This document shows positions 31,801 to 43,600 of a stretch of 64,000 bases of DNA, piece after piece (the first letter of the stretch is position 1; every line of letters begins with the position of its first letter). Under the pieces are notes generated by a model that searched no databases, was not told where the DNA came from, and saw only the letters and a program-made list of their open reading frames with translations. The stretch spans positions 60,558,484-60,622,483 of the forward strand of contig CM066313.1 in assembly GCA_033807775.1 (NCBI GenBank). The letters are read 5' to 3'. This DNA is from Saussurea involucrata (lineage: Eukaryota > Streptophyta > Magnoliopsida > Asterales > Asteraceae). The translations under genes were made by a program, and so were the position numbers.

Positions 31801-33035
31801 TGTTGTTACGACAGTAATATATTGGATGAAAATCTTTTCATATGACAAAATTCTGAAAGAAATTATTGACACGAAGTAAACCAGTCGGCTCTCACACCCA
31901 TTTATATGACTTCAACATGTCAATACCCATTTTGGTTATAAAAGTTTTGCTGGCAAACGTTTTCTTGACTTTTTGCAACAATTTAACTTATCATGAAAAG
32001 AGTGGAATATTTTGCAAATCGCTAAGCTCAAAATTTCATTGTACGACGTAAATGAAATCGCCTTTTCTTTAAACATACGCTTGCACACGCTGACTCATTT
32101 CCGATCAAAATTGATATCTACACATTTACTTTAATCGCGAAAATTTCATGTAACTCGTATAAGAACACAATGTGTGAAACTCTACTTGCAATTGAAGGCT
32201 ACTCACTCTAACAAGGTCAACCGCTTTGCTCACTCAACTTATCATTGACACTCTACTTTTGACCAGTGGTCGCCCTCTCGGCCTTGCAACGACTTGCTAC
32301 ACATGCATTATACGGCCCACTTACTCAACCATTTCATACTATTTTCGTCTTGTTCAATTATCTCACATTCTACCTCTACACGTCTTCAATCTACTACTGA
32401 CATCTCCCTTCATTGATCCTGCCACTGGAAAACTCGACTAAAGAGTCATGGCTCTAATCCTCCACTCGCTCTTGAATTGACGCTTTCAAGATCTCGACAT
32501 TGTCCTCCCTTACCATCCCAACTGATCTACTCCACGATTTCTAGAACTGGGACTCCCCTGAACTAGGAGTCTTACTCAAAAGCAATCACTCATCCTCTTC
32601 TAACCCACTAAGATCTACCTCTAGACGACTCCTAACATTCCAAACAACATTTCTTCTCTACGATGTATACATACATCACATCATAAATGATCTCTCACTA
32701 TACTTCCCCCTCAAAGGGTCTCAATCTACCCCTCAGGGATCTTGCTGACATTCTAGATTACTGGAACACGACATAAAAACTAGATTAAGACTACAACTTC
32801 GGAATTAGAAGGCAGATTAAGCACATACATGTACCTGTAAGTTCGCAATTACACTGGTCAGGTGTAATACCAAACTTACCTTACATGACTGTCCTCGGAA
32901 CCCTCTTAGTCCTATCTCTACAATAGTGCCCTCCTAACGCATTTCATGATTCTCAGTTGTGATTTCTACTCCTAAAGTTTAAGTTTAGGCCAGTCCGGTC
33001 ACCTAAATACCTTAAACTATGGATCTGATACCAAT
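28857..33035 (-). pseudogene. Degenerate interior of F
   Basis: The remaining 4.2 kb of F. Both strands lack frames over about 150 residues, and I could not find conserved protease, reverse transcriptase, RNase H or integrase motifs except the weak pre-chromodomain stretch near 28890-28930. A primer-site-like TGGTATCAGATCC (complement near 33022-33034) sits beside the partial LTR, with one mismatch to the usual site. The plus strand is C/T-rich over much of the stretch. Confidence 0.55.
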
Positions 33036-33523
33036 TGTAACAACCCAGTCTAAAATAGAACATGCATAGCATTAATTCATAAGTATTACAAAAACTAGGT
33101 CCCAAAATTTCATTACATCTGATTCGAAATTTAGGTTGGCGGAAACATCCTATACACAACTGAGAACATACTAGTTTCTATAAGTGTCAATGGCACTGGC
33201 TCTATCTGCATCTATACTCTATCCTGCTCTTGCTCACTTACCTGAGCCTCCTACTATCTGCTTACCTGAAAAGGTCTAGTTTGGAAAATGCAAGGGTTAG
33301 ACCATGAGGTCTAGTGAGCTCCCTCCTGACAGTTCTCAAATCATTTAAAAACAGTTTATAACTTTCAAATACCTTTGCATAAAACTTTCACATAACTTTA
33401 CATAAAACTTTCACATAACTTTACATAAAACTTTCACGGATAAATCTGCTCCCGTAAATGGCACCCTGAAGTCACTCAAGAGTGACAACGAGTCAGTCTC
33501 ACGTTGCATTACTGGGTACACTC
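33036..33523 (-). repeat. Partial 5' LTR of F (488 bp)
   Basis: Matches 18835-19322 closely, from TGTAACAACCC to GGGTACACTC, then stops and the inverted LTR begins. It is the part next to the primer site, i.e. the first DNA made in reverse transcription. Confidence 0.85.
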
Positions 33524-35575
33524 GTTGTAATAACCGAGATCTTATTTGAAAAGATTAAAAGTTTCGTGGGAGAATGTGATAAGTTGTAAATTCAGGGGCC
33601 AAACTGTAAAGTTTGAGAGAGTATAAAAACTCTTAAATGGGGCTCAAAACCCTAGAAGCATACCATTTGTGTGAGACGGCTTAGAGAGAAATGGCAGAGA
33701 AAGAGAGAGTTTTGGTCTCAAGATTTAATTGGAGAAGAAGGTTTATTCCATCATCAAATTGGAAGAAGAAAGGGATTTGAAATCTAATTCATTCAGGTAA
33801 TCTTACTTTCTCATCCCTATTCTATGTTTAATTTGGGAAGTCTGATTAGTGGGTTTTATTTTTGGCAAGTTTTAGTATATTCAAGGGGCAATCGGCGTGT
33901 AAGTTATGCTTAATAAAGTTAAAATGATTAGAAGCGTATTAGAGACCCTTACAATCATTCCTCATAGTTTTCGATCATTATGCATCTAATGAAATCGAGA
34001 CTTAACAACTAGAATCGAGGTCTGATCAAGAATCAGAACCGGATTTGGAATGGACCGGAACCGGAAATTGGGTCCCAGAAGATAGGATCCGGAATTTTAT
34101 TGTAGATCCGGAATCTGTTTGTAGATCCGGAATTGTCTTGGGCTAAAATCCGGAAGTTAATTATCAAATCCGGTATTGGACCTAATTAAGGGATCCGATA
34201 TTACTTTTTATAAGAATCGGAATTGGGCCTTATATGGTTCCGGGATTTAATTAAAAAGAACCGGACTTGGGCCATAAATGACAAAAGGAACCGGAATCTG
34301 ATTATTGAAATCTGATCCGGAATTTAATTATATAATAGGTCATAGTTCCGGTATGTAATATCATATCCGGATTGGAGTTTTAAATGAAGCAAGAACCGGT
34401 GATGGGCCCTAAATAAAGATCCAGTGTTAGTTTTGGATCCGGAGTTTAATTTCTTTGGGCCTAAAACATTAAAGTCCGGAACTTAACCTAATTGAATGGA
34501 ATTCGGAGTTGGGATTTAATGATATAGATCCGGAACTTGGTAAAGGAGATCCGAAGTTTAGCTAAACCATGATCCGGAATTTTAAAGAACCGGAAGTTTT
34601 CCTTTTGGACCGAAAGCCCGGAATTTAATTAGGTGGACTGATCCGGAAATTTTATGTGGACCCTGTATTTTTTTATTAGATTGGGTTGGGTCGGTAATAA
34701 ATAAAGATCCGGTATTTTATTAGTTTATTCCAGAGTTTGTTGGGAGCCAAGTTGGGTAGAAAATTGTTCAGACGGGACTAAGATTAAACCAAGACTCACT
34801 ATTCTTATTCTCGTAATATCATAGGTGCTCATCGTAAAATCGGAAGTATTCACGAGAAGAAATTGTTAAAGCGCCAGGTGAGTTTTTCTAACTAAAAATA
34901 CGTTATTTTATACGTGTTTTCCAAAGAAAGTGATTGAGTAGAAATGCCATGTTATTTTATATGATTTTTACTTGTTGAAAGTTATATGAGATGTATGCAT
35001 ACATTGTGGTATACGTAAATTGGCTAAGTCGGTGGGAGGTTCCGCCAGTGCTCATGTCAGGGGGGAGGTTCCGTTTATGTCATGGGAGAGTGTACCCAGT
35101 AAGGCAGCGTGAGACTGACTCGTTGTCACTCTTGAGTGACTTCAGGGTGCCATTTACGGGAGCGGATTTATCCGTGAAAGTTTTATGTAAAGTTATGTGA
35201 AAGTTTTATGTAAAGTTATGTGAAAGTTTTATGCAAAGATATTTGAAAGTTATAAACTGTTTTTAAATGATTTGAGAACTGTCAGGAGGGAGCTCACTAG
35301 ACCTCATGGTCTAACCCTAGCATTTTCCAAACTAAACCTTTCTAGGTAAGCAGATAGTAGGAGGCTCAGGTAAGTGAGCAAGAGCAGGATAGAGTACATA
35401 TGCAGATAGAGCCAGTGCCATTGACACTTATAGAAACTAGTATGTTCTCAGTTGTGTATAGGATGTTTCCGCCAACCTAAATTTCGAATCAGATGTAATG
35501 AAATTTTGGGACCCAGTTTTTGTAATACTTATGATTTAATGCTATGCATGTTCTATTTTAGACTGGGTTGTTACA
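33524..35575 (+). repeat. Inverted full LTR of F (about 2052 bp)
   Basis: Reverse complement of 18835-20864, from GTTGTAATAACCG (first T missing) to GGGTTGTTACA. GTATAAAAAC at 33621-33630 is a good TATA box. The CCGGA motif array is at 34035-34735. The right end abuts GTAAG. Confidence 0.88.
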
Positions 35576-35649
35576 GTAAGCTTCCAAATTCTTAAACTTT
35601 ATGTGCTTGAAAAACTGTATACTTACGACTTTTTGGTTACTTTCTGCAG

Positions 35650-35748
35650 CATGAGAATGATCAGGATGCAAGCCATTGTGGCTATTTCGCTGCAAAACCA
35701 AAGAATGAAACTAAGAATCTGGAGCACTTCCTTGTAGATACGTTTTAA
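35650..35748 (+). CDS. Probable last exon of the split host gene
   Basis: Preceded by the acceptor ACTTTCTGCAG (ends 35649) and a 74-nt stretch that starts GTAAGC at 35576: a normal short plant intron once F is removed. It codes 32 residues, starting H-E-N-D-Q-D and ending F-L-V-D-T-F, then TAA at 35746-35748. The codon phase matches the exon at 18792-18829. I do not recognise the family from so short a piece. Transcription through the present locus would have to splice out 16.8 kb. Confidence 0.5.
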   Translation, partial: HENDQDASHCGYFAAKPKNETKNLEHFLVDTF

Positions 35749-37085
35749 TAGCAAAGGTACATAGTGGCAATAGATGATGAATTTGATGGATGTGCAATGT
35801 TGATTGTTTTCGAACCCTCTTTAGGGAAGTCTAAAGAGGTCTAGAAATTCAAATATTAGGAGACCTTAAAAGCCTACTTGCTTGGGTGCTTGGGATGGGA
35901 TGATACATCCAAGAGTTTGATTAAGTTTAAATTTATTGATTATGATTCAGGGTTTTGATTTAAAACATGTTTTTGGGATTGAAATTTGTTAATTGTTACT
36001 GGGTTCTTTTAATTGGATTTAAAGTTTTGTCTTCATGGTGTTCATATGTTTTTCATAATCTTCTTTAAGAAGATGAAGATCCAAAAAGAAAAAGGAAAAA
36101 AGGGGGCATAAATAATTAAAAAATAAAGGGTAAAAAGACCATTTTACCCTCAAGCATAACGGAGGAAATAGACAGTCGTTAGCTCGAGGGACCAATTTCG
36201 TAACAAACTGCATACCTAAGGTACCAAATGGTAATTTTTGAAGTTAAAGAACTAATTTCGTAATTTTTCGCATACCTAAGGGACCAAACAGTAATTTAAT
36301 CTATTCTAAATAAGTCAATACACTCAAACAAGGTCGTTTTTGGGGAGGGCAGTCCGGACATACATTCAGGACCAAAGAAAATAGGGACCCAAATTTTTTA
36401 ACTATATATTATATAGTTGTTAAAAGAACTTGTAAATAAAAATGATAAAAAAATTAGTATATAACACGACCCAAAAAACTTTTAGCATTATATTAAGGGC
36501 CCAAACATGTATTAATTAATTACATTAACAATAAAATTTGTAAATTTGGTCTTTCATTTTATAATATTGCTTATTATTTCTCTAAGTTTTTTTATTTAGT
36601 ATTAATATCTAAAAACAGTTTTTTCGTAGAAACCTTGATATATATACTCCATTACTCATTTTACACATACTTTTTTTTATTAATGATTATTTCCATCCAC
36701 ATGAATTTTTTTTTTTGTTAGAATATATTAGATTTCTTATTATTAACTAAGAAAAAACTTTTTTGAAAACAATTACCAACTATATTTAGAATTTCAACAC
36801 GATCTTCTTCTTTTTTCATATAATATTGACTCCTTCTTACCTAAAATTGAGTGCATGAATCTTAGTACTATTTTATCTCTAAAACAAGAATAAGATCTCA
36901 AAGTATAACTAACATAGACTTTTGATTCAAAGATTGATGATTCATTAAAACTTTAAAATGGTAATGAAACCTATTAACATCACGTAACATGTGGAAACTC
37001 AACTGATTTATGTTGATATCCTTAAAGTGTTACTCTGAATGGTCAACATAGTGATCTCAATGATTTCTATAACACCCATAATTTT
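35749..37085. other. Host 3' flank, AT-rich, no gene seen
   Basis: The first 250 bases could be the 3' UTR of the split gene. The remainder is AT-rich with no frame above 65 residues, no LTR ends and no clear repeat. This looks like the least disturbed host sequence in the window. Confidence 0.5.
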
Positions 37086-38180
37086 TGTAACACCCTAAAA
37101 ATCAGGGCAAATTTAAACCTGAACTAAAAGGGTTTACGTATCTAATATCCATAATATATTCATTCATAATGATTGGAAATAGTGACAAAATTCAGATTAC
37201 ATTAAAGGATCACTAAATGACAACTTATTAATCTAAACCATTCATACATGTTTCTAGATTATCTGAGTTGTCTAAAGGATCTCCAAAAGACTATCGGATC
37301 TTCAAAAGATATTTACAACAAAGCTTGTCCCTATCATATACTCTCCACTCATCCCGTTATTTCCCCGAGCTAGTACCTGGTAAGAAAATTTAATTTGAAA
37401 CGATTAGGCAAACGCCTAGTGAGAACATTCAATTTCAAAATAATACTTTTAGAAATTAATGTAAACAAGGCATAACAAACCTGATTTACCATCATTCTTA
37501 CCATACGTATAAACATCTTGCGATGATGGGATCATACCCGATTCTATGAATATGACAAACACTGAGTCAGTCATGACATCACGTTTTATGAGCCCACTAC
37601 AAATCTCCACGGATTCTAGATCATTGCTCATATCCAAGAAATTACAATTATTCCATGCCTATATCTTGGAAAGGAAGTAGAGATTACAATTAAGCCATAC
37701 CTATCTCTTTCCTTCCTATAGAAATCTGGAATTACGATTAATCCACGCCTATCCCACGATTTCTCATCTCAGTATGAAATGGGAATTACGATTAGTCCAC
37801 GCCTATTCCTCATTTCACCTAAACGGGAATTACGATTAGTCCACGCCCATTCCACGTTTATCAAACACACGGGAATTACGATTAGTCCACGCCTATTCCA
37901 CGTGTTCATATAATACTAGTGCCTATGGATCCATTACACATATTCGTACTCGTGCAGGTTATTGCTTAATATAATTTATTTTCAAATATCGTGAATGAAA
38001 TTAAGCAAAACCATTAATTCAAAGACAATCTTATTTCGTACAAATATTCATCAAAATTTATCCGGGAAACATCCCATCATAAAAATACCATACCATAATT
38101 TAAATATATTTTTAAAAGGTAAGGTAAGAATGAACTCACCTGATAGCAACAACGTCACTCTTACTTCACTTCTTAAATTT
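37086..38180 (-). repeat. 3' LTR of J, first part
   Basis: Starts TGTAACACCC. Between about 37640 and 37915 it holds five degenerate 55-62 bp tandem units around GGAATTACGATTAGTCCACG. It is interrupted at GTAAG by K and resumes at 43601. Confidence 0.78.
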
Positions 38181-38185
38181 GTAAG

Positions 38186-38470
38186 TGTGTGTCCCAAAAT
38201 GATCATTCAACTAAGAATTCACACAATATTCTAGAGAGAGAGAGTAGAGAGAGAAAGTAGATCTTGATATTCAATAAGCTCCATTTTACAAGATGTGAAT
38301 TATGCTCTAAGTGTTCTCTCAAATGTTACATGAAAAGACTAAACAAAAGCTATTTATACCTAAGGACTAAATAAGGCTAATAAGCAACTTTGACTTTCTC
38401 ACAAGACTTAATACATTGACTTTGACTTTGACAATAATATTAAATCTTGAAGACATATTTAGACCTAACA
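38186..38470 (-). repeat. 3' LTR of K
   Basis: TGTGTGTCCC to GACCTAACA. A GTATAAATAGC box (minus strand) lies at 38349-38359. The tract CCAAGGGGGAGAT (minus strand) is directly inside. Confidence 0.9.
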
Positions 38471-40600
38471 ATCTCCCCCTTGGATTCAAGATTTAAACAT
38501 TTGAGAACAGCAGTCTTCGGCTTCTTGAATCTTCAAAACTTCGGTCTTTATCAAGGCTTGTCAAAGTCAAATCGTCACAAAATCTTCAGACGGAGATTTT
38601 CTTTCTTTGATATGGAGAATTTGTTTCTTCACACAAGGCATTTTGATACAATGTAGCGCAAATCTAAGAAAAATAGATCTTCTTGAGAAACCAAGATGAT
38701 CAATCGATTTTTCCTAAACTCTTGAAGAATTCTCCCCCTTTTCTTTCTTTGACTTGAGAACTTCAAACTTCAGTAAGGATATTCACCATATAGCACAAGT
38801 TTAAGAAAAAGAGATCACAAGATGATCAATCGATTTCTCTTAAACTCTTGAAGAATTCTCCCCTTTTTCTTTCTTGAGACGGAATCTTCTTTTCTCGAGT
38901 CTTTGACTTGAAAGCTCTTTGACATGAAATTGAATTAAACATTTCTCCCCCTTTTTCGATGATAGTGAGCATCACGATCATCAAAAACCTTCTTCAATTT
39001 CAGTCGCGTCTCTGAGTATCACGAACAATCTCCTCCTTTATGAATAACCTTGCTCCCCCTCAAAATAAGAATTCTGGAGCAATTTGTTTTCTCCCCCTGA
39101 AAGTATGCATATATTTCATTAATAGCACAATAGTTGAAAATTTTATTCAAGGAAAATAAAATTCATTGAACTACATTTTATAACTACTAACATTTGATCA
39201 TATGAAAAACTGTACAAAAGAAATCCAACTTAATGAAATTTAACAGATTTTTCAATCAAATGAAATCAAATGCATGTGTTTGGATTCAAATAAAAGACAT
39301 CATTGCATATCAAGTTAAAAAATGTTCAGTTTCAACCCCTTTATTAAATCTATTTGGTGTGCTAGCATGCGAAATATGATTAGCAACAAGCATATGCAAT
39401 TCTAAAACATATCAGAATACTCTGCTCTACTCACACTATTTGTCCAAAATCAGAATTTTCACAAATTTACAGGTTTATCGCGACTTTGTATTTTCCCCAA
39501 GTTTCACGAGATATGTGCTTATTGGCATCTTTTCTTTTGTGCTCATTGGCATCTTTTGATTTTGTCATCATTGACATCTTTTGATTTTGTGCTCATTGAC
39601 ATCTTTTAATCAAAAAGTTTAGTAGGAATAAGATACACCGTTAAACATGGCTTTCTATCTGGTTCTATAGCAGGATTTGGGTCAGCGAATCCCAGACCAG
39701 TTGGTCTTAGGTGCTAGGTGTCGAGCACCCCTTAGAACTTACTTTCCCAAACCAGAAAGGCCACATCGATATATCGTAAACCCATTTGTACCAGTAGAAC
39801 ATGGCTTTCTATCTGGTTCTATAGAAGGATTTGGGTCAGCCGATCCCAGACCAGTTGGCCTTAGGGACTAGTGTCGAGCACCCCCTTAGGACTTAATCTC
39901 CCAAACCAGAAAGGCCACAAGCACAAACTTTCAAACTAAATGATTAGATTTAAAACTTAGTGCATCTCAATCACTTGGTTCTAAAACATAGTGCTTCCCC
40001 TATATTTTCGTTTCCATCCATCATTCTGACATCTAGGCTTTTTGAGCATTATATTCTATATAAGTCCAGAAATCCATAATTTTGAGCATTCAGCATAATT
40101 TCATTCATGTTTTGCTGACCTTTCGATTTATTTCAGAAGTGAAAGATGAAACAGATGTAACTCAGATAATACAAAAACGCTTGTAAAATCACCCTTGACA
40201 CACATTTCATTCATTGAATGAAAGTTGAAAAAAAAATCATCTCATTGAATTAAATTTGTAAAGATTCAAACATTCAAAGCAGTAGAGATAAAACATAATG
40301 CAATGTTACCTTTCACCACTTGTTCCTTGAAACAAAAAGATATGACAGTTAAGGATATCACCTGAGAAGTATGAGTTCTAAACTAATTTGTTTAGAAGTC
40401 TTAGTCTTTGAAGTACGGGTCTTGAACTGAATTGTTCAAAAGCCATAGTCGTTGAAGCACGGGTTTTGAACTGATAAGTTCAAAAGCCAAAAACATTGAA
40501 GCACGGGTCCTGAACTGATGTATTCAGAAACCAAGATGAAGCACAAATACATCTTCTTCCGAGAGTTCAACGCTTTGCTTCTAAATCTGCAAAAAAAAGA
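38471..40600 (-). other. Repetitive 3' non-coding region of K
   Basis: Holds polypurine-tract copies (CTCCCCCT near 38474, 38732, 38948, 39055, 39093), four 27-bp units around CATTGGCATCTTTTG (39515-39610), a 154-bp tandem duplication (39645-39798, 39799-39920) containing TTCTATCTGGTTCTATAG, and about four 40-bp units around GAAGCACGGGT (40410-40530). L keeps all of these in the same order (50691-53121). Confidence 0.8.
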
Positions 40601-42121
40601 TTAAGTAGATTTTGGTACCCAACGGGTCTTGGGTCCTGACTTATTAAGCGGAGCTCTATAAGAAAGAAAATGATAAGTGCCATACCAATATTGAACATTA
40701 TTATTTGTAACAAAATCATTAGTTCCACAATAAGAACAACAAATTTTCTTTTGTGCAAACCTGATTAAATTATTTGCGGAATATATTGAACCAGGTTTAA
40801 CAAAAGATTTACCTTTCAGTTTAGTGTTCTTGTTAGGAACCGATGATTTTGGTACATCTTTTTCAGGAGTTGTACCTTTGATTCTCCATTGCATGTTGAC
40901 TTTCTTAAATGAAGGAAGATCAGCAGATTGAAACTTGGAAGAATTATCCACTGGGTGATCATAGAAAAGATTAGACGGACGAATCGGACATTCAGAATAG
41001 CGTTTGGATTTGTTAAGTGACTTCACTTTGTAGGATAAGTCGTTACGTTCCTTGGTCACCAAATCAAGTTTCTTCTGAATATCAGACTTAACCATCTGCT
41101 CCTTCATGATATCAGTTGATAACACAGCCAAATTCTTTGTCAGCTTACTTATTTCTTGCTGAAATATCTTCCTTTCAACGGAAAATTCATCTTTAACACT
41201 CCTGGCCTGAAAGTCAGCTTTCTTTCTCTTTTCCAGTTCATGTCTTTCTAAATCCAATTCCTTTTGAAGCTCGGATATCTTCTTTGTCAATTTCACATTT
41301 TTCGCTTCAAAGGTTTTCCTTTCTTTTTCATACTCGATCCTTTCCTTCTCCAATTTTTCTTTTTCAAGAAATAAAACTTTCTCAAAATCTGAATTTTGTT
41401 TGGAAAGTTTTCTGCATTTGAGTTCAAGAACTTTCTTTTCTTCATTTTCTTTCTTCTCATTTTTCCCATTCTTTTCAAGTTCAGAAACTTTCTGTGAAAG
41501 AGACAAAATTTGCTTTGCATAGCACTTTTTGTCATTTGTACGATTCGCTCTTTCCTCTTTTAGCAACTTTTCCGTGTCAGAAAGTCTCTTTGTAAGCTCT
41601 ATAACCTTTTCCTTGAGTTCATCATTTTCAGCATTTGATAATTTCTGTTTCGTATCCTCTTTTTTAGCTTTCTTTTCTTCTTCATTTCTCTTAAAAGCAA
41701 CTTCAGATCCAAGCATTTGCTTTGATAACTTGTTCCACATCTGCATTGGGTTATTTTTGAAACATTCGACACGGTTGTAGATGTGTTGCGGAAGTTTGTG
41801 AAGTGCAAAGATCAAGTTGGATAAAGCTTCCTTGTCGGCTTTAGCTCTCATTGCTTCTTCAGCAGTGTATTCTTCGACTCTTTTTAATTCTCTTGAAGCA
41901 GGCACATTTGTTGTTGTGGGAATTTCTTTGTAAGGTCGCACAAAAGGACCTTCCGTGAAAGCTAACATCATGTTATCCCCATTTGGTTGTCTCTCGATAA
42001 AATCAATAAACCTGTCTTGCCATTGTGAAAATTCATTTTCATTGATTAATACCGGTGGTCTGGTATCTGTTCCAAGAGACATTTGAATATCATTCCTATA
42101 CAAACTTGCTTGAAGATTCAT
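40601..42121 (-). CDS. gag: Gag protein of K (506 residues), intact
   Basis: ATG at 42121. Residues 1-150 form a Copia gag (UBN2-like) head: F-S-Q-W-Q-D-R-F, then L-H-K-L-P-Q-H-I-Y and M-Q-M-W-N-K-L. Residues about 150-380 are unbroken Lys/Glu-rich coiled coil. Then come N-M-Q-W-R-I-K-G-T-T-P, the finger C-C-S-Y-C-G-T-N-D-F and the tail R-W-V-P-K-S-T. Gag would assemble the particle and bind the RNA; no CCHC knuckle is present, so RNA binding may use the C-x2-C finger or basic coiled coil (inference). This is the most complete protein gene of any retroelement in the window. Confidence 0.8.
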   Translation of the reverse strand: MNLQASLYRNDIQMSLGTDTRPPVLINENEFSQWQDRFIDFIERQPNGDNMMLAFTEGPFVRPYKEIPTTTNVPASRELKRVEEYTAEEAMRAKADKEALSNLIFALHKLPQHIYNRVECFKNNPMQMWNKLSKQMLGSEVAFKRNEEEKKAKKEDTKQKLSNAENDELKEKVIELTKRLSDTEKLLKEERANRTNDKKCYAKQILSLSQKVSELEKNGKNEKKENEEKKVLELKCRKLSKQNSDFEKVLFLEKEKLEKERIEYEKERKTFEAKNVKLTKKISELQKELDLERHELEKRKKADFQARSVKDEFSVERKIFQQEISKLTKNLAVLSTDIMKEQMVKSDIQKKLDLVTKERNDLSYKVKSLNKSKRYSECPIRPSNLFYDHPVDNSSKFQSADLPSFKKVNMQWRIKGTTPEKDVPKSSVPNKNTKLKGKSFVKPGSIYSANNLIRFAQKKICCSYCGTNDFVTNNNVQYWYGTYHFLSYRAPLNKSGPKTRWVPKST

Positions 42122-42179
42122 GATGAACAGTAGTGAACAGTGAACAGTAGCAAAGGTCAGAAACGCAAAGTCTGGTTTG

Positions 42180-42445
42180 CGTTAGAAGTGAATGGCGCAA
42201 AGTGTGGTTTGCGCTAGACGTTAGTGACGCAAAGTAAGGTTTGCGCTAGACGAGAGTGGCGCAAAGTAGTGGCTGGCGCAAAGTGGGGTTTGTGCTAAGA
42301 GACAATGGCGCAAAGTGAGGTTCTCGCAACACGTTGATGGCGCAAAGTAGAGTTTGCGCTACCCGTTGGTGGCGCAAAGTAGACTTGGCAGAATTCTCAA
42401 AAACGAAGATGAACTGGCGCAAATTGTGGATCTGGCGCAAAGTGA
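42180..42445 (-). repeat. GCGCAAA / TTTGCGC array in the leader of K
   Basis: Nine or ten units of 25-30 bp, most with GGCGCAAAGT followed 6-10 bases later by GGTTTGCGC. The two halves are complementary, so each unit could form a small hairpin. It lies between the gag start and the primer site. Confidence 0.88.
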
Positions 42446-43308
42446 CCAAAAATTCATCAAAAACTGATCAAATCTCCGAATTAATCAACCAAAATCTGCA
42501 GGGATGTTAGATAATTAGTTTCTAACATGATTAGGTGAACCAATTTCGCTGAAAACCACTTAATCGATGTCTGAATGATCGAACAGACTGAAATGATCGA
42601 ACCGAACAGAAACTTCCAATTTCTTCAAATTGACCTCTAAAAACTTGAAATTAGCCCTCGATTCTTGAATAAAAATTGTTGCAAATCAGATTTCTAACAT
42701 CAAGAACACAAATTCCAGTCGAATTAAACTCAAAAATTGCAAGAATTTGAGAAAAAGAGATTTTCTTTAAAAAAATCAAGAAAATCAATCGATTTTCCTC
42801 AAAAATCCAACAATTTTGATCTCAAATCGTGTAGATTCTTCAGCATGTCTTCATTAACTTGCTCTGATACCAATTGTGTGACCCAAAAACGATCCAAATC
42901 TCACAAAACGCAGAAATACACTTCCAAATTCTGCAAATTTGAAGGAAAAACGGATTCTAACACAATCAAGAAAAGCAAATCCATTGAAGAACTCGGAAAA
43001 AGGCCTAATTCGTTCGAACAGATCTGAGAAGTCGAACAAAAAGAAATCCTTGAAAAACCTCAAATCGATGATCAAAACAGCAAAATTAGTCCATGATCCT
43101 TGAATTAAATATGTTCTTCTTACAAAACTGAATCCAGCGATCACAAAAACCAATCCAAATTCACACAAACTTGTAAAAATACTAGAAAAAGAGATTTTCT
43201 TGAAGAACTTCAAGAAACTCGATCGATTTCAAGAAATTCTACAAATTTGATTGATGAATTTGTGAAATCTCTGCAGAAAAACACTCGATCACTTGCTCTG
43301 ATACCAAT

Positions 43309-43595
43309 TGTGTGTCCCAAAATGATCAATCAACTAAGAATTCATACAATATTCTAGAGAGAGGGAGTAGAGAGAGAGAAATTAGATCTTGATATTCAAT
43401 AAGCTCCATTTTACAAGATGTGAATTATGCTCTAAGTGTTCTCTCAAATGTTACATGAAAAGACTAAACAAAAGCTATTTATACCTAAGGACTAAATAAG
43501 GCTAATAAGCAACTTTGACTTTCTCACAAGACTTAATACATTGACTTTGACTTTGACAATAATATTAAATCTTGAAGACATATTTAGACCTAACA
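43309..43595 (-). repeat. 5' LTR of K
   Basis: TGTGTGTCCC to GACCTAACA, preceded on its inner side by the complement of TGGTATCAGAGC (about 43296-43307). Confidence 0.9.
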
Positions 43596-43600
43596 GTAAG

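Larger units (their letters stand above)
18835..35575 (-). mobile_element. Element F: degenerate Gypsy chromovirus with an inverted terminal LTR
   Basis: Flanked by GTAAG (18830-18834 and 35576-35580). From left: full LTR (18835-20864), chromodomain tail, element D, degenerate interior, primer binding site near 33022, a partial LTR in the expected orientation (33036-33523), then a full LTR in the opposite orientation (33524-35575). Both outer ends are therefore the same U5 terminus (TGTAACAACCC and its complement). A normal copy would show one U3 end. Confidence 0.8.
38186..43595 (-). mobile_element. Element K: gag-only Copia-type element
   Basis: LTRs 38186-38470 (285 bp) and 43309-43595 (287 bp), duplication GTAAG (38181-38185, 43596-43600), primer site next to the right LTR. 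The only gene is a gag of 506 residues. The 2.1 kb between gag and 3' LTR is non-coding and repetitive. It matches the described class of non-autonomous elements with gag but no pol. Four base changes and one 2-bp indel separate the LTRs. Confidence 0.9.

Noticed and set aside
33524..35575. Inverted F LTR as an independent solo LTR
   Set aside because: Its left side would need GTAAG before the LTR start, but the sequence there is TACACTC from the partial LTR. The only matching GTAAG is at 18830.
37640..42445. Spaced repeats resembling a CRISPR array
   Set aside because: Units and spacers are irregular, lie inside LTRs and leaders of plant retrotransposons, and no cas gene exists.
42854..43213. 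119-codon minus-strand frame with hydrophobic stretches in the K leader
   Set aside because: Phe-rich composition follows from A-rich leader DNA read in antisense; no start context or homologue among the other elements.
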